Positions 25,432 to 34,498 of a DNA stretch of 64,000 nucleotides are shown here, in pieces (position 1 is the first letter of the stretch; each line of letters opens with the position of its first letter). Under the pieces are notes generated by a model that saw only the letters and a program-made list of their open reading frames with translations, did not search any database and was not told the DNA's origin. Location: contig NZ_JAUTAU010000001.1 in assembly GCF_030818775.1 (NCBI RefSeq), forward strand, positions 3,290,001-3,354,000. Direction: 5' to 3'. This stretch comes from Bacillus sp. SORGH_AS_0510 (GTDB lineage: Bacteria; Bacillota; Bacilli; Bacillales; Cytobacillaceae). The position numbers and the translations under genes were made by a program.

Positions 25432-26160
25432 ATGGTAGAAGAAGCGAAAGATGGAAGCGCACTGCACCTTAAAGTAAAAGATGCCATAATTCATTTAATT
25501 AAGGATGGGGAATATAAACCGAACTCACAACTGCCAACTGAGGCAGAATTTTGTGAGAAATATAGTGTTAGTCGAACCACTGTGAGAACTGCTCTACAAC
25601 AATTAACAACAGAAGGGTATGTTTATCGTAAACGTGGAAGTGGAACCTTTGTATCTGCAAACAAAGTTAAGCAAATTTTAACCACAACCGTCGATCACTT
25701 TTCAAGTCAAATTTCCATGCAGGGTAAGAATCCTTTAATCAAAGTACTGCTATTAGAAGTAATTCCTGCAGACGAATTTCTTTGTGAGCAATTAAAGCTC
25801 CAAGAAGGCGCGCCTGTGAATATGCTTGAAAGAATCCGTTTTGTTAATGATGAACCGATTCAGTTTGAAACGGCATATCTACCCTGGTATAAAACACCTG
25901 CCCTAAATAAACAAGGGTGTGAAAAGTCTTTATATAGCCAATTAGAATCTCAATTTGAATTAAAAATCAACAGGACTGTTGAAACGTTGGAATTATTTAT
26001 CGCAGATCAGGAGGCTGCAGAAAAGCTGAACATCGAGGTGGGAGACCCTTGCTTTGTGCTCGATACCCAAGCCTTTCTTCATGATGGATCAGTAATTGAA
26101 TACTCAAGAACAATCTATCGCGGCGATTTGGCCCACTTTGTCATTGAAAGAAATTACTAA
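25432..26160 (+). CDS. GntR/HutC-family regulator (UTRA domain)
   Basis: A 242-residue regulator. The N-terminal winged helix (residues ~10-75) has LPTEAEFCEKYSVSRTTVRTAL and GYVYRKRGSGTFV. The C-terminal UTRA ligand domain (~95-235) has LERIRFVNDEPIQFETAYL and EYSRTIYRGD. Such regulators release DNA when a sugar phosphate binds. I start at ATG 25432, after GAGGGGG; an in-frame ATG at 25414 overlaps that site. Divergent from the PTS operon and almost surely its regulator. Confidence 0.9.
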   Translation: MVEEAKDGSALHLKVKDAIIHLIKDGEYKPNSQLPTEAEFCEKYSVSRTTVRTALQQLTTEGYVYRKRGSGTFVSANKVKQILTTTVDHFSSQISMQGKNPLIKVLLLEVIPADEFLCEQLKLQEGAPVNMLERIRFVNDEPIQFETAYLPWYKTPALNKQGCEKSLYSQLESQFELKINRTVETLELFIADQEAAEKLNIEVGDPCFVLDTQAFLHDGSVIEYSRTIYRGDLAHFVIERNY

Positions 26161-26182
26161 CGATTAATATTGAATTACAAAG

Positions 26183-26211
26183 AAGGAGCAATAACTCAGT
26201 CATTGCTCCTT
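26183..26211 (+). terminator. Rho-independent terminator
   Basis: Perfect 10-base stem AAGGAGCAAT / ATTGCTCCTT, 23 bases after the GntR stop, followed by a T-containing stretch. Confidence 0.8.
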
Positions 26212-26294
26212 TACTTAGTGTTTTCTTGTTTTTGTACTTTTAACAAATTTGGACACCAATCAATACACCTATAACTTCTTAATATAAATGGCAT

Positions 26295-27569
26295 TTATTT
26301 TTCCATCATTAATTTTAAAATTAGTTCGTCCGTATGCCGTGTTCCTTCATTTCCAAGCTTACAAAAGCTTTCTATACTTTTTTCCACGTCATCATGAATA
26401 AATCCATCAGTGGATTTAATTTCTTGATTGTTAAGAGCCAACAATGCTGATTGTACTGCAACATTAGAACATGTGGATACTTTCATAGCGCATCCAGCCT
26501 TTGCCCCATCGCAAATCATTCCTGAAACATTACCAATTGTGTTTTGAATGGCTGCTTTAATTTGTTGTAGATGACCATTGAGTAAATAAACAATTGCTCC
26601 ACTTGCACCCATTCCTGCGGCAGTTACACCGCATAAAGCAGAAAGTCGACCAAATTTTGATTTTATATGAATAGTAATGAGGTGGCTAAGCCCCACAGCG
26701 CGAATCATCTTCTCTTCTGAAACCTGCAGCTTCTCTGCGACTGCAACAACCGGAAGGGTAACAGCTATTCCTTGATTTCCACTTCCGGTATTGGCCATGA
26801 CCGGCAGTGTTGAACCTGACATTCTAGCATCTGACCCAGCTGAGGCTAGAGACATCGCTGCAGTGGCTATATCATCAGATAGTATGCCTTTTTTTACATT
26901 TTCCTTAATTGTCTTCCCTACCTGTAACCCATAATCCCCTAAAAGTCCTTCTATTCCAATGATTCTATTAAGTTCAATACTCTTTTTTACTAGTGATAAT
27001 GAGCTGATATCGACATCTTGAACCCACTCATATATTTCATCAATTGTAAGTGCTACTAATTCATCTTCATCTGATTGGAAGCCTATATTCTCGCATCCCC
27101 CCTGATACACAACCTTACCATCAACCTCAATTAAAGTAATATTACTATGATTATCAGAAATAACCACTCTAGAAGTATGCTGATCTGTCTTTAGTGTGAC
27201 TTCAATATATAGTCTTTTCGGTGTATCTGCTTGACCAGATGTTACTTTGCCTTCCTCAATAAGCTTTAGCGCTGACCGCTCATCTTCATAATTAAGTCCA
27301 CTTAAAACTTCAAGTTTCTTATTTGGGTCTCCAGCTACTGCTCCAATTGCTGCTGCGAAATCGAGACCACTAGAAGACATACCAGGAATCCCGACCGATT
27401 TTGCATTTTTTATAATATTTCCACTAGCTTTTAAACATAACTCTATAATTTGCCCTTTTGCATAGCTTTTTGCGGTTGCTGCGGCCAATGCAATCGCAAC
27501 AGGTTCCGTACAGCCAAGTGCAATCACTAATTCTTTTTCTAGAATGGCTAATATTTTGTGCTTCTCCAT
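26295..27569 (-). CDS. L-cysteine desulfidase-like (CyuA / UPF0597, serine dehydratase alpha-like) protein
   Basis: A ~424-residue protein of the UPF0597/CyuA family, which uses an [4Fe-4S] cluster to break L-cysteine to pyruvate, ammonia and sulfide. Conserved cysteines: GCTEPVAIALA near residue 20 and MICDGAKAGCAMK near residue 340. Also family-typical are SGSTLPVMANTGSGNQG and HLITIHIKSKFGRLSALCG. I prefer ATG 27569; a GTG four codons upstream is possible. It stands alone, and no cyuP-type transporter is adjacent. Confidence 0.87.
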   Translation of the reverse strand: MEKHKILAILEKELVIALGCTEPVAIALAAATAKSYAKGQIIELCLKASGNIIKNAKSVGIPGMSSSGLDFAAAIGAVAGDPNKKLEVLSGLNYEDERSALKLIEEGKVTSGQADTPKRLYIEVTLKTDQHTSRVVISDNHSNITLIEVDGKVVYQGGCENIGFQSDEDELVALTIDEIYEWVQDVDISSLSLVKKSIELNRIIGIEGLLGDYGLQVGKTIKENVKKGILSDDIATAAMSLASAGSDARMSGSTLPVMANTGSGNQGIAVTLPVVAVAEKLQVSEEKMIRAVGLSHLITIHIKSKFGRLSALCGVTAAGMGASGAIVYLLNGHLQQIKAAIQNTIGNVSGMICDGAKAGCAMKVSTCSNVAVQSALLALNNQEIKSTDGFIHDDVEKSIESFCKLGNEGTRHTDELILKLMMEK

Positions 27570-27773
27570 TATGTTTTTCACCTACTTTACTAAAATAACT
27601 TATTTAGATACTACCATAGAAAAACAGATCTTTGGTGGTCATTTAGGGAAAAAAAATAACTGTATATTTCTGTATGATAATAGAATTTATTTTTTGGCTT
27701 TTCAATCACTTGTTAATAGCTAGAAAAAGGAGGTTCTATTTATTCAGGTAATGACATTTAAAAACTAAAAAAA

Positions 27774-27789
27774 ACCTGCCGCGGCAGGT
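27774..27789 (-). terminator. Terminator of the HPRT gene
   Basis: Perfect 16-base palindrome ACCTGCCGCGGCAGGT, followed on the minus strand by TTTTTTAGTTTTT, just beyond the stop at 27791. Confidence 0.85.
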
Positions 27790-27790
27790 C

Positions 27791-28318
27791 TTAAACTTCT
27801 TTTACAGTTGCAATGTACGGCAGATTTCGATAATGCTCTGCATAGTCAATTCCATATCCAATAACGAATTTATCAGGAATAACAAATCCTACATAATCTG
27901 CTTTTAAATCGACTTTTCGGCGCTCAGGTTTATCAAGTAAGGTACAGATTTTCATGGTTTTCGGTTTATGAAGATCGAAATGTTCTTTTAAGAAGCTTAA
28001 TGTTAACCCTGAATCAATAATATCCTCGACAAGCACCACATTCTTCCCTGTAATGTTCACATCAATATCTTTTAACAAACGTACTTTTCCTGTAGTCTCC
28101 GTTTGATTTCCGTAACTTGAAGCGGCCACAAAATCAACGGTCACATTCCCTCCAAGTTCTCTTACTAAATCAGCAGCAAAAACAAAAGCACCCTTTAAGA
28201 CAACAATAAAAACAATTGATTCATCTTGTAAATCCTTCAACATGGTAGCGCCTAATTCTTTCACTTTTTGCTTCAATTGTTCTTCTGATATTAAAATACC
28301 ATCGATTTCGTATCCCAT
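27791..28318 (-). CDS. hpt: Hypoxanthine phosphoribosyltransferase
   Basis: A 175-residue type-I phosphoribosyltransferase with the PRPP-binding motif VVLVEDIIDSGLTL and an N-terminal LKGAFVFAADLVREL. It converts hypoxanthine or guanine and PRPP to IMP or GMP. ATG 28318 follows AAAGGTGAG. The usual Bacillus hpt lies in the tilS-hpt-ftsH block; neither neighbour is present here, so this is probably a second copy. It could back up salvage under particular conditions. Confidence 0.9.
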   Translation of the reverse strand: MGYEIDGILISEEQLKQKVKELGATMLKDLQDESIVFIVVLKGAFVFAADLVRELGGNVTVDFVAASSYGNQTETTGKVRLLKDIDVNITGKNVVLVEDIIDSGLTLSFLKEHFDLHKPKTMKICTLLDKPERRKVDLKADYVGFVIPDKFVIGYGIDYAEHYRNLPYIATVKEV

Positions 28319-28387
28319 AATCTCACCTTTCAAGATTGTATAGACTCACAATGACTCTATTCTATACAATTTGTTGTAATTTATCAT

Positions 28388-28495
28388 CTATGTAACAGTG
28401 AGATATTTAATTGAATTCTCCAAAATAGCTAAACGGATCAATTTCACTTTTACTTCCTTACTAAGTGAGAGCCATTCAGATTTATCGATTCTCAA
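28388..28495 (-). CDS. Possible 35-aa small protein
   Basis: A TTG start (28495) 5 bases after a GGAGGGAT ribosome site, then 35 codons to TAG at 28388-28390. The product starts MRIDKSEWLSLS and ends SIKYLTVT; it is amphipathic with a Lys-Val-Lys stretch (KEVKVKLIRLAILEN) that could form a helix. I know no homologue. It sits in the 345-base gap between the HPRT and prenyltransferase genes. Ribosome site quality is the only support. Confidence 0.35.
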   Translation of the reverse strand: MRIDKSEWLSLSKEVKVKLIRLAILENSIKYLTVT

Positions 28496-28644
28496 TTGAT
28501 ATCCCTCCATTTATTATTCTTGCTTTATAGTTCACATTATTCCTATCTTATAAGGATTTCCCTTACAGTAATCCTTTTCCCGTATATTTATCGGTTCTAA
28601 CCACATTTTCATTTCCATTTTTCTACATAATCTGCGGCATACCA

Positions 28645-28672
28645 AAAAGCCTTGGCAAGTTCCAAGGCTTTT
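28645..28672 (-). terminator. Terminator of the large isoprenoid-synthase gene
   Basis: Perfect 11-base stem AAAAGCCTTGG / CCAAGGCTTTT with a 6-base loop, immediately beyond the stop at 28679 and with T-rich flanks. Confidence 0.85.
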
Positions 28673-28678
28673 CGTTTT

Positions 28679-31060
28679 TTAATGATCACGGTTAACAATA
28701 TAGTTCAATAAGTGTTTCAGAAAAGTGGTTTTGCGCGGTACCTCATTTAAAGCCTCTATGGCGAGACAGTAATGTTCCCACATCTCTTTTTTTGCACCCT
28801 CACGCCCGAGGATAGATACAAATGTGGAATTGTTATTATCAGCATCTTTACCAATAAATTTACCCAACAAAGTACTGTTCCCTTCTACATCAAGCAGGTC
28901 ATCCTTAATCTGAAACGCAATCCCGGCATGATAAGCAAATTGCTTTAGAACTCTCATTTCATAAACATCTGCTTGTGCAAGAATCGCAGGCATAATCAAG
29001 GATGCTTCGAAAGCAATACCCGTTTTATAAAAGCACATAGAATTCAATTGTTCGAGTGTTAGTGGCTTACCTTTGGAACCTAGGTCCATCGCCTGACCCT
29101 TACACATGACTTCGGTTACTTGTGTTGAATACTGAATTAATGTAAGCACTGTCTTAGAATCAAACTGATCAAGAGATGCTTGTTCCTCAATCGCTTTTTG
29201 AGTCAAATAAAGGCCAGTTAATTCAGCTGTTGCAATATTATATTGTTGATGAAGTGTTGCACGTCCTCTTCTGAGAGAAGCATCATCCTGCGATGGTAAA
29301 TCATCAAATATTAGTGACGCGGTGTGCATGTATTCCAGCGATCTCAGCAATGGAACAATTGCAAACTGATTTAATCCATATTCGTTAACTCCCATGACCC
29401 ACGTCAGAATGGGCCTCAACCGTTTTCCATCTCCGGCCAGACTATAATTGGCAGCATCAACAATTGTTTCGTTCATGTAAGCTGAATTCTCATGCTTTTG
29501 GATTCTCAAGATGCTATTGATCTGAGTACGAACAGTTTTAACGGTATCCATAAATTCATCCTGTTCTTTCCGTTGGTTCTTAATGGTGGTAATAATCTGG
29601 TCACGAAGAAGTTTATCAAAAAAATCAACATCATCCGCTTTTCGAACCATGGTCTGAATGACACGATTGAAGTCTGGATCCTCAGAAGCAAATACTTTCA
29701 TCACCTCAGAATATTTTTCCATCCCTATTCTTGCTTTGAATCGTTTGAGTCCATTAATTGCCCGATCAAGTATGACCTCACAGGTCAGTAAATCCGAATT
29801 ATATACGTTATGGATTAAATGGCTAATCACAGCCCAGTATAGCTCAAAGGGATTTATTAAATCTGGTCGCCGGTCATGATATTTTAAATAATAAGTATAC
29901 GGAGTGACTGCCCCTTCCTTCCAATCATCAAACATATCGGCAAAGTCATCAGCCAATTGGTTGTATAATCCATAAAAGAAAGATCTTTTGTTAAATTCTT
30001 CATCTTCAGAAGCACTAATGACTGAGCGGACAATTAAGCGAGAAGAAGAGGATTTTAATATTATTGGTATGTAAAGTTCTTCATTTGTGTAGTTGGGGTT
30101 AGAGAGAGCTTTAATGCGGTCTACTTCCTGTGACTGAAAAAAAACATAGGATTGTTCAAAGAATGAATTCAATGACTCAGAGTGCTGATGACCTTTAATA
30201 TATTCATAAGCCTCACGTAGTTCAGAATGGATAAATTGAATTAGTTTCAAGTTATTACCACTCCAGCTACCCAATTCTGGAACAACTCCTGTGATGAGTG
30301 TGGTCCGTATTAAATCAGTATATTGTTGTTTCTCTTGAGTGGATAGGACGTTAGCATCTAGAAGGTCGTCAATAAAAGGATAAGTTAGACCATACGAATA
30401 TCCGAGTTTAATCGCTTCATTAAGTTTCTTCGTACGTTCAAATGGTGCTAGGGTATTGTCCATCTCTTCTATCACGTGCATTAAAACTCCGGCAATGATT
30501 TTGATCAATTTTCGCTGGGCATGTCCCGCATCCATCCCATCCGGAATTTGGGAGGAAACAATCTTTAATTTCTCCATCAGCCAGATGAATGTAGATTCAA
30601 CCCCTTCCTTTTTTGCCCAATTGTATAATCCATCCATACTGACTAAACCTGATTTGTTCTCTTTTTTAGAAGATGTTAGATGAATTTTCAGCCCGTCTAC
30701 GACATGTCGGATTCTAGCCTGGGTATCGGCTGATTGCAAAGATTTTCCTAAATCCCTCATATAAATATAAGAAATACTTCGAAGTAAATACGAATCTAAT
30801 TTCCCTGTTACATCCATCCATCGAATATAATTGGAATAATCTGTGGTATTCGGTTTATTCTTTCGAGATCCTAATAACGATAACAATGGATGTCTCACGT
30901 GGTTCTGTTTCCACACCTGAAAATCATTCGTTAAGGTTGGTATATAGGTTCTTTTAATTACCTGGTCATAAAGCGTCTGAAAATAATGAGCGGCTCTTTG
31001 CTCCGCCTGTTGATAGCATTCATTGACATTCTTCGTGTTCTCCACATTAATACTATTCAT
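28679..31060 (-). CDS. Large isoprenoid-synthase fusion: C-terminal trans-prenyltransferase plus ~500-aa unassigned N-terminal region
   Basis: A 793-residue protein. Residues ~500-793 are a complete class-I trans-prenyltransferase: GDGKRLRP (543-550), first Asp-rich motif LIFDDLPSQDDASLRRGR (583-600) and second FQIKDDLLD (716-724). The Asp-rich motif with two residues between its pairs is of the type that makes short or medium polyprenyl diphosphates. The N-terminal ~490 residues are helical and contain PFIDDLLD (228-235) and LADDFADMFDDW (369-380), which resemble metal-binding Asp-rich motifs of class-I synthases. It may be a terpene-synthase-like or second prenyl-transfer domain using the product of the C-terminal one. 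Products unknown; monocistronic. Confidence 0.82.
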   Translation of the reverse strand: MNSINVENTKNVNECYQQAEQRAAHYFQTLYDQVIKRTYIPTLTNDFQVWKQNHVRHPLLSLLGSRKNKPNTTDYSNYIRWMDVTGKLDSYLLRSISYIYMRDLGKSLQSADTQARIRHVVDGLKIHLTSSKKENKSGLVSMDGLYNWAKKEGVESTFIWLMEKLKIVSSQIPDGMDAGHAQRKLIKIIAGVLMHVIEEMDNTLAPFERTKKLNEAIKLGYSYGLTYPFIDDLLDANVLSTQEKQQYTDLIRTTLITGVVPELGSWSGNNLKLIQFIHSELREAYEYIKGHQHSESLNSFFEQSYVFFQSQEVDRIKALSNPNYTNEELYIPIILKSSSSRLIVRSVISASEDEEFNKRSFFYGLYNQLADDFADMFDDWKEGAVTPYTYYLKYHDRRPDLINPFELYWAVISHLIHNVYNSDLLTCEVILDRAINGLKRFKARIGMEKYSEVMKVFASEDPDFNRVIQTMVRKADDVDFFDKLLRDQIITTIKNQRKEQDEFMDTVKTVRTQINSILRIQKHENSAYMNETIVDAANYSLAGDGKRLRPILTWVMGVNEYGLNQFAIVPLLRSLEYMHTASLIFDDLPSQDDASLRRGRATLHQQYNIATAELTGLYLTQKAIEEQASLDQFDSKTVLTLIQYSTQVTEVMCKGQAMDLGSKGKPLTLEQLNSMCFYKTGIAFEASLIMPAILAQADVYEMRVLKQFAYHAGIAFQIKDDLLDVEGNSTLLGKFIGKDADNNNSTFVSILGREGAKKEMWEHYCLAIEALNEVPRKTTFLKHLLNYIVNRDH

Positions 31061-31235
31061 ACATTACCTCTACTTAATAGTGTCAGATACAGGACATCAT
31101 GAACATGCATTTTTTTTTCACTAACAAAATATTATTATGTATAATCGATTACTAACAACTTTATTACCAACATTTTCTCTTCTACTACTATTCTACTTGA
31201 TTTAACAATATGAGCCAACAGAAAGAAGGGTCATC

Positions 31236-32000
31236 ATGTACTATAAAAGAGAACTTTATACGATTACGCCTGGAAGGAAACCAGAGTTTAACCATTTCTT
31301 TAATAATTTCTTAAAGGCTAACGAGCTTAAAAACGGAGCAATCCTTGTAGGCTGTTGGAATACAGAAGTGGAGAATGAACTTTTAGTCATATGGCAATAT
31401 CCAAGCTACGAGGACTATTTGAACATTCAAAAAAGAGTCAAAAAAGATGCCCTTCATCAGCAAACACACGACCAACTAATAAAATTAGGACAGCTTTATA
31501 CAGACTTTCATCAAGATACTTTAACTCCAACTAAGGACCACCACCCCCAAAAACAAACAGTAACGGTTAGTGGATATATTACAAATGAAAAGGAAGAAAC
31601 ATTACTGGTTAAGACCTTTTGGCGAGCAGATACATGGGAGCTTCCTGGAGGAGGAGTTGAAAGTGGAGAAACATTAGATCTTGCACTATGTAGAGAAATT
31701 TTCGAAGAAACTGGAATCACTGTTAAGTTACATGGCGTAACCGGCATTTATTCAAATGGCAGCACGGTTTCCATCGTCTTCCATGGTACATGTACGGGAG
31801 GAGTTTTAAGAACGTCAGAAGAAACACAAGATGTTCGCTTTGTGAAACTTGATACATCCAATGTTCATCAATATATAAAACGAGGAAAGTTTAAACCAAG
31901 GGTCTTAGATGCCATGAAGGGGCAATCCATACCTTTTGAAGCCTTTAAGGTCCGACCATATGAACTAATGAAGAGGTTAGAGGGAACTAACTTCCAATAA
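31236..32000 (+). CDS. NIPSNAP-like/Nudix hydrolase fusion
   Basis: A 254-residue protein. Residues 1-~100 form a NIPSNAP/dabb-like ferredoxin fold (YYKRELYTITPGR, LLVIWQYPSYEDYL). Residues ~107-250 form a Nudix domain with a Nudix box in GGGVESGETLDLALCREIF with the following EETGI (G-x5-E-x7-R-E-x-x-E-E-x-G). Nudix enzymes hydrolyse nucleoside diphosphates linked to other groups. The N-terminal domain may help bind the substrate or a partner. Followed by the second MITE. ATG 31236 after AGAAAGAAGGG. Substrate unknown. Confidence 0.82.
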   Translation: MYYKRELYTITPGRKPEFNHFFNNFLKANELKNGAILVGCWNTEVENELLVIWQYPSYEDYLNIQKRVKKDALHQQTHDQLIKLGQLYTDFHQDTLTPTKDHHPQKQTVTVSGYITNEKEETLLVKTFWRADTWELPGGGVESGETLDLALCREIFEETGITVKLHGVTGIYSNGSTVSIVFHGTCTGGVLRTSEETQDVRFVKLDTSNVHQYIKRGKFKPRVLDAMKGQSIPFEAFKVRPYELMKRLEGTNFQ

Positions 32001-32029
32001 TAATAAAAATATTCATGTAGGCTTTTAAT

Positions 32030-32217
32030 AAAGGCTCTGTTAAACTTGACTGTTGATTTCCGCTCCAGGCACGAGCGGTTCGTAGGTGTTTCGGGGAGCC
32101 TCCTCGGAGAAACGCACCTGCGGGGTCTCCCCAAAACCATACTCCCACAGGAGTCTTCGTGCCTTCCGCTACAATCAACAGGGTGTATAAATCAACAATG
32201 TTTTTTAACACAGCTTT
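32030..32217. mobile_element. MITE-like palindromic repeat, copy 2
   Basis: 188 bases bounded by inverted termini AAAGGCTCTGTTAAA (32030-32044) and TTTAACACAGCTTT (32204-32217). Internal blocks are shared with copy 1 at 9534-9720, and much of the element is self-complementary (GTTGATT..GGCACGA pairing with TCGTGCC..AATCAAC). It lies between the convergent Nudix and PhyH genes. No transposase. Confidence 0.8.
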
Positions 32218-32263
32218 AATTTTTCCACGTGGCTCTTGTTCTAAGAAAACCATTTAGCATTAA

Positions 32264-33184
32264 TTACCATTTTTTCAAGCCCAAAAGTTTCTCTCCTAAT
32301 TCCGTAAGTACTGCTTGTTCATACTTCACTTGCTCCCAATTGCGAGGATCTCCAGGGAATGCGTATCCTTCTGGTTTAATTCTTTCACTCCAAGATTGAA
32401 TTCTAGTTTCTCTTAAACTCTCATTATTTTCTTGTGCAGGAAACATGGATATATACTGTGCTAATCGTGCCTTTTCAGAGTAATTTGGGCGAATACCATG
32501 TGGTTGCATACTATTAAAAATGAGTAAATCTCCAGCTTTTGTCACCACTTTTGTTGGAGTAAATCCTGTAGTATCTGGCTTATGAGGATCTCTATCGGCT
32601 GGTTGTGTTTTTACCCAATCATCAAAAGTTCTATAAAGTTCAGGAATACACTGGAATCCGCCCATATCTATATCAGTATCAACTAGGGATAGAACACCTT
32701 GTACATTAACCGGGATTGGATCTAAGGAAGTATCTACATCCCAATGAATGAATCCTTTATATTCATGGCCTGGTCTCATTGGTAGGTTCAAATTACAGCG
32801 GTCAATACTTACCCATAGCTTTTCAGTGCCCCAAATATCTACAAAAGCATTGTAGATTTTCTCATACATACGGTTATCCCATAAATACTGATGGTTGTAT
32901 AATTCAACCATTCCAGTATTCATCAGCTCTTTCATTGCCATTTCACGTGCTGGAGCTGTGTACCATGTAGATAAATCATTAGGGTCCTTTTCTTCAAATT
33001 CCCAAATTAACTTTACTAAACGATCAATATGATCCCTCGGAATCGCGTTACGAACAACAACATAGCCGTTTTCCTTCCAGAATTTCCAATCCTCTTCACT
33101 TAATACTCTTAATGGTTCGTTATTCTTGCGTTCATTTAATGGAATCTCAATTTCAAGGATGTTATTTAGCTTTTCTGCTTTCAT
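32264..33184 (-). CDS. Phytanoyl-CoA dioxygenase (PhyH)-family Fe(II)/2-oxoglutarate enzyme
   Basis: A 306-residue PhyH-family protein. Iron ligands HxD in GFIHWDVD (about residue 146) and a later His with Arg in MQPHGIRPNYSEKARLAQY (2-oxoglutarate-binding Arg). Other visible motifs are LVDTDIDMGGFQCIPELYR and GDLLIFNSMQPHG. It hydroxylates an organic substrate coupled to 2-oxoglutarate decarboxylation; substrates in the family range from ectoine to secondary metabolites. It lacks ectoine neighbours. Divergent from an AraC-family regulator 380 bases upstream, which probably controls it. Confidence 0.88.
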   Translation of the reverse strand: MKAEKLNNILEIEIPLNERKNNEPLRVLSEEDWKFWKENGYVVVRNAIPRDHIDRLVKLIWEFEEKDPNDLSTWYTAPAREMAMKELMNTGMVELYNHQYLWDNRMYEKIYNAFVDIWGTEKLWVSIDRCNLNLPMRPGHEYKGFIHWDVDTSLDPIPVNVQGVLSLVDTDIDMGGFQCIPELYRTFDDWVKTQPADRDPHKPDTTGFTPTKVVTKAGDLLIFNSMQPHGIRPNYSEKARLAQYISMFPAQENNESLRETRIQSWSERIKPEGYAFPGDPRNWEQVKYEQAVLTELGEKLLGLKKW

Positions 33185-33565
33185 ATTAAACTCCTCCTTT
33201 ATTCCTTCCCTGTTATCGTTTATGGGTAGGCGACCTATTAGTTAGAATAATACTATCGCCATAGTGTTAATACAATTAACTATCTTGCTAAGCTTAAAAG
33301 AAAAACTACAATATCTTGCTTTTCTCTTTTTATTTCCTATTAATTTTTTTACTAGTTCATTAGTAACAATTCTAAATCCAGGTACAGATCATAAAAATTC
33401 GGGTGTTTTTATTGAATTTTTTGTTATAAAATGAAAAAAAAGACATCATTATTCTACATATCTTGAAATTTAGTAATCTAAAGTATGTTGTTTTCGCTCT
33501 GTAAAAAACTATATTATCTTGCTGTTGATGAATTATACTGCTAAAACAACTAATCGGAGGATGCG

Positions 33566-34453
33566 ATGATGGAAAACTCTATAAACAAAGTTTTCAATGA
33601 GGAATATGTAGATTCACCTTTGAAATTTATTATCCCCCCAGCCCTTGCCTATTCCGGGCAGGTCGGAGGAAATCCAAACTGGAACTTTCCAAGTCACAAG
33701 CACGATGATTTGAGTGAGGTAATTTATATTTGTGAGGGAGTAGGAACTTTTATTATCAATAATAAATGTTATATTGCAAAAGAAGGTGACATTCTCATTT
33801 ACAATTCGGGGGTCATACATGAAGAATATTCCAATCCAATTAACCCGCTCAAAACCTTTTATTGTGGTGTCACAAATCTCGTTATTGACCATTTGAACGA
33901 TCTTGAAATTATTCCTTCTAATCTAGAACCAGTGATCCGAAAGAATGAATATTCAGAGCAAATCGGTATCTATTTAGAACATATATTTGAAGAATCCTCC
34001 TTACAAGCAGCGGGTTATGAAATAATATGCCAGGGCTTGTTAACCTCTTCCATTGCATTAATTCATAGAGCCATTAAGCTGGAACATCGTAAAAATGAAA
34101 CAAAAGAAGGCCATACCCTAGCCCATCGGATAAAAGAATATATTGATAAAAATTATAAAAAAAATATTAAACTTGAGGACATTGCAGATGAATTATTTAT
34201 CAATAAGTACTACCTATCGCATGTTTTTAAGGAACAGATGCAATTGACACCGATTAATTACTTAATTAATCGAAGAATGGGAGAAGCAAAACACTTGTTA
34301 GTATCAACAGAGTTAAAAATTGGGGAAATAGCAAGAATCACGGGGTACGATAACCCAAATTACTTTACGCTATTATTTAAAAAGATGACAGGAGAAACAC
34401 CTAAACAATTTAAGGAAAGCCATCGAAAAAATCTATATTATCATAATAATTAA
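33566..34453 (+). CDS. AraC-family regulator with N-terminal cupin
   Basis: A 295-residue regulator: N-terminal cupin (HKHDDLSEVIYICEG, ~42-56; EGDILIYNSGVIHEE, ~75-89) and C-terminal double helix-turn-helix (LEDIADELFINKYYLSHVF and GEIARITGYDNPNYFTLLFKK). GGAGG precedes two adjacent ATGs (33566/33569), the second being better spaced. It faces away from the PhyH gene across ~380 bases, implying it senses a small ligand and activates that gene. Confidence 0.88.
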   Translation: MMENSINKVFNEEYVDSPLKFIIPPALAYSGQVGGNPNWNFPSHKHDDLSEVIYICEGVGTFIINNKCYIAKEGDILIYNSGVIHEEYSNPINPLKTFYCGVTNLVIDHLNDLEIIPSNLEPVIRKNEYSEQIGIYLEHIFEESSLQAAGYEIICQGLLTSSIALIHRAIKLEHRKNETKEGHTLAHRIKEYIDKNYKKNIKLEDIADELFINKYYLSHVFKEQMQLTPINYLINRRMGEAKHLLVSTELKIGEIARITGYDNPNYFTLLFKKMTGETPKQFKESHRKNLYYHNN

Positions 34454-34458
34454 CACAA

Positions 34459-34498
34459 AAAAGAGGAGAGCTTTTACTAATAAAAATTCTCCTCTTTT
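34459..34498. terminator. Bidirectional terminator
   Basis: Perfect 11-base stem AAAAGAGGAGA / TCTCCTCTTTT with an 18-base loop. It lies between the AraC gene stop (34453) and the convergent small gene, whose stop it overlaps. Confidence 0.75.
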
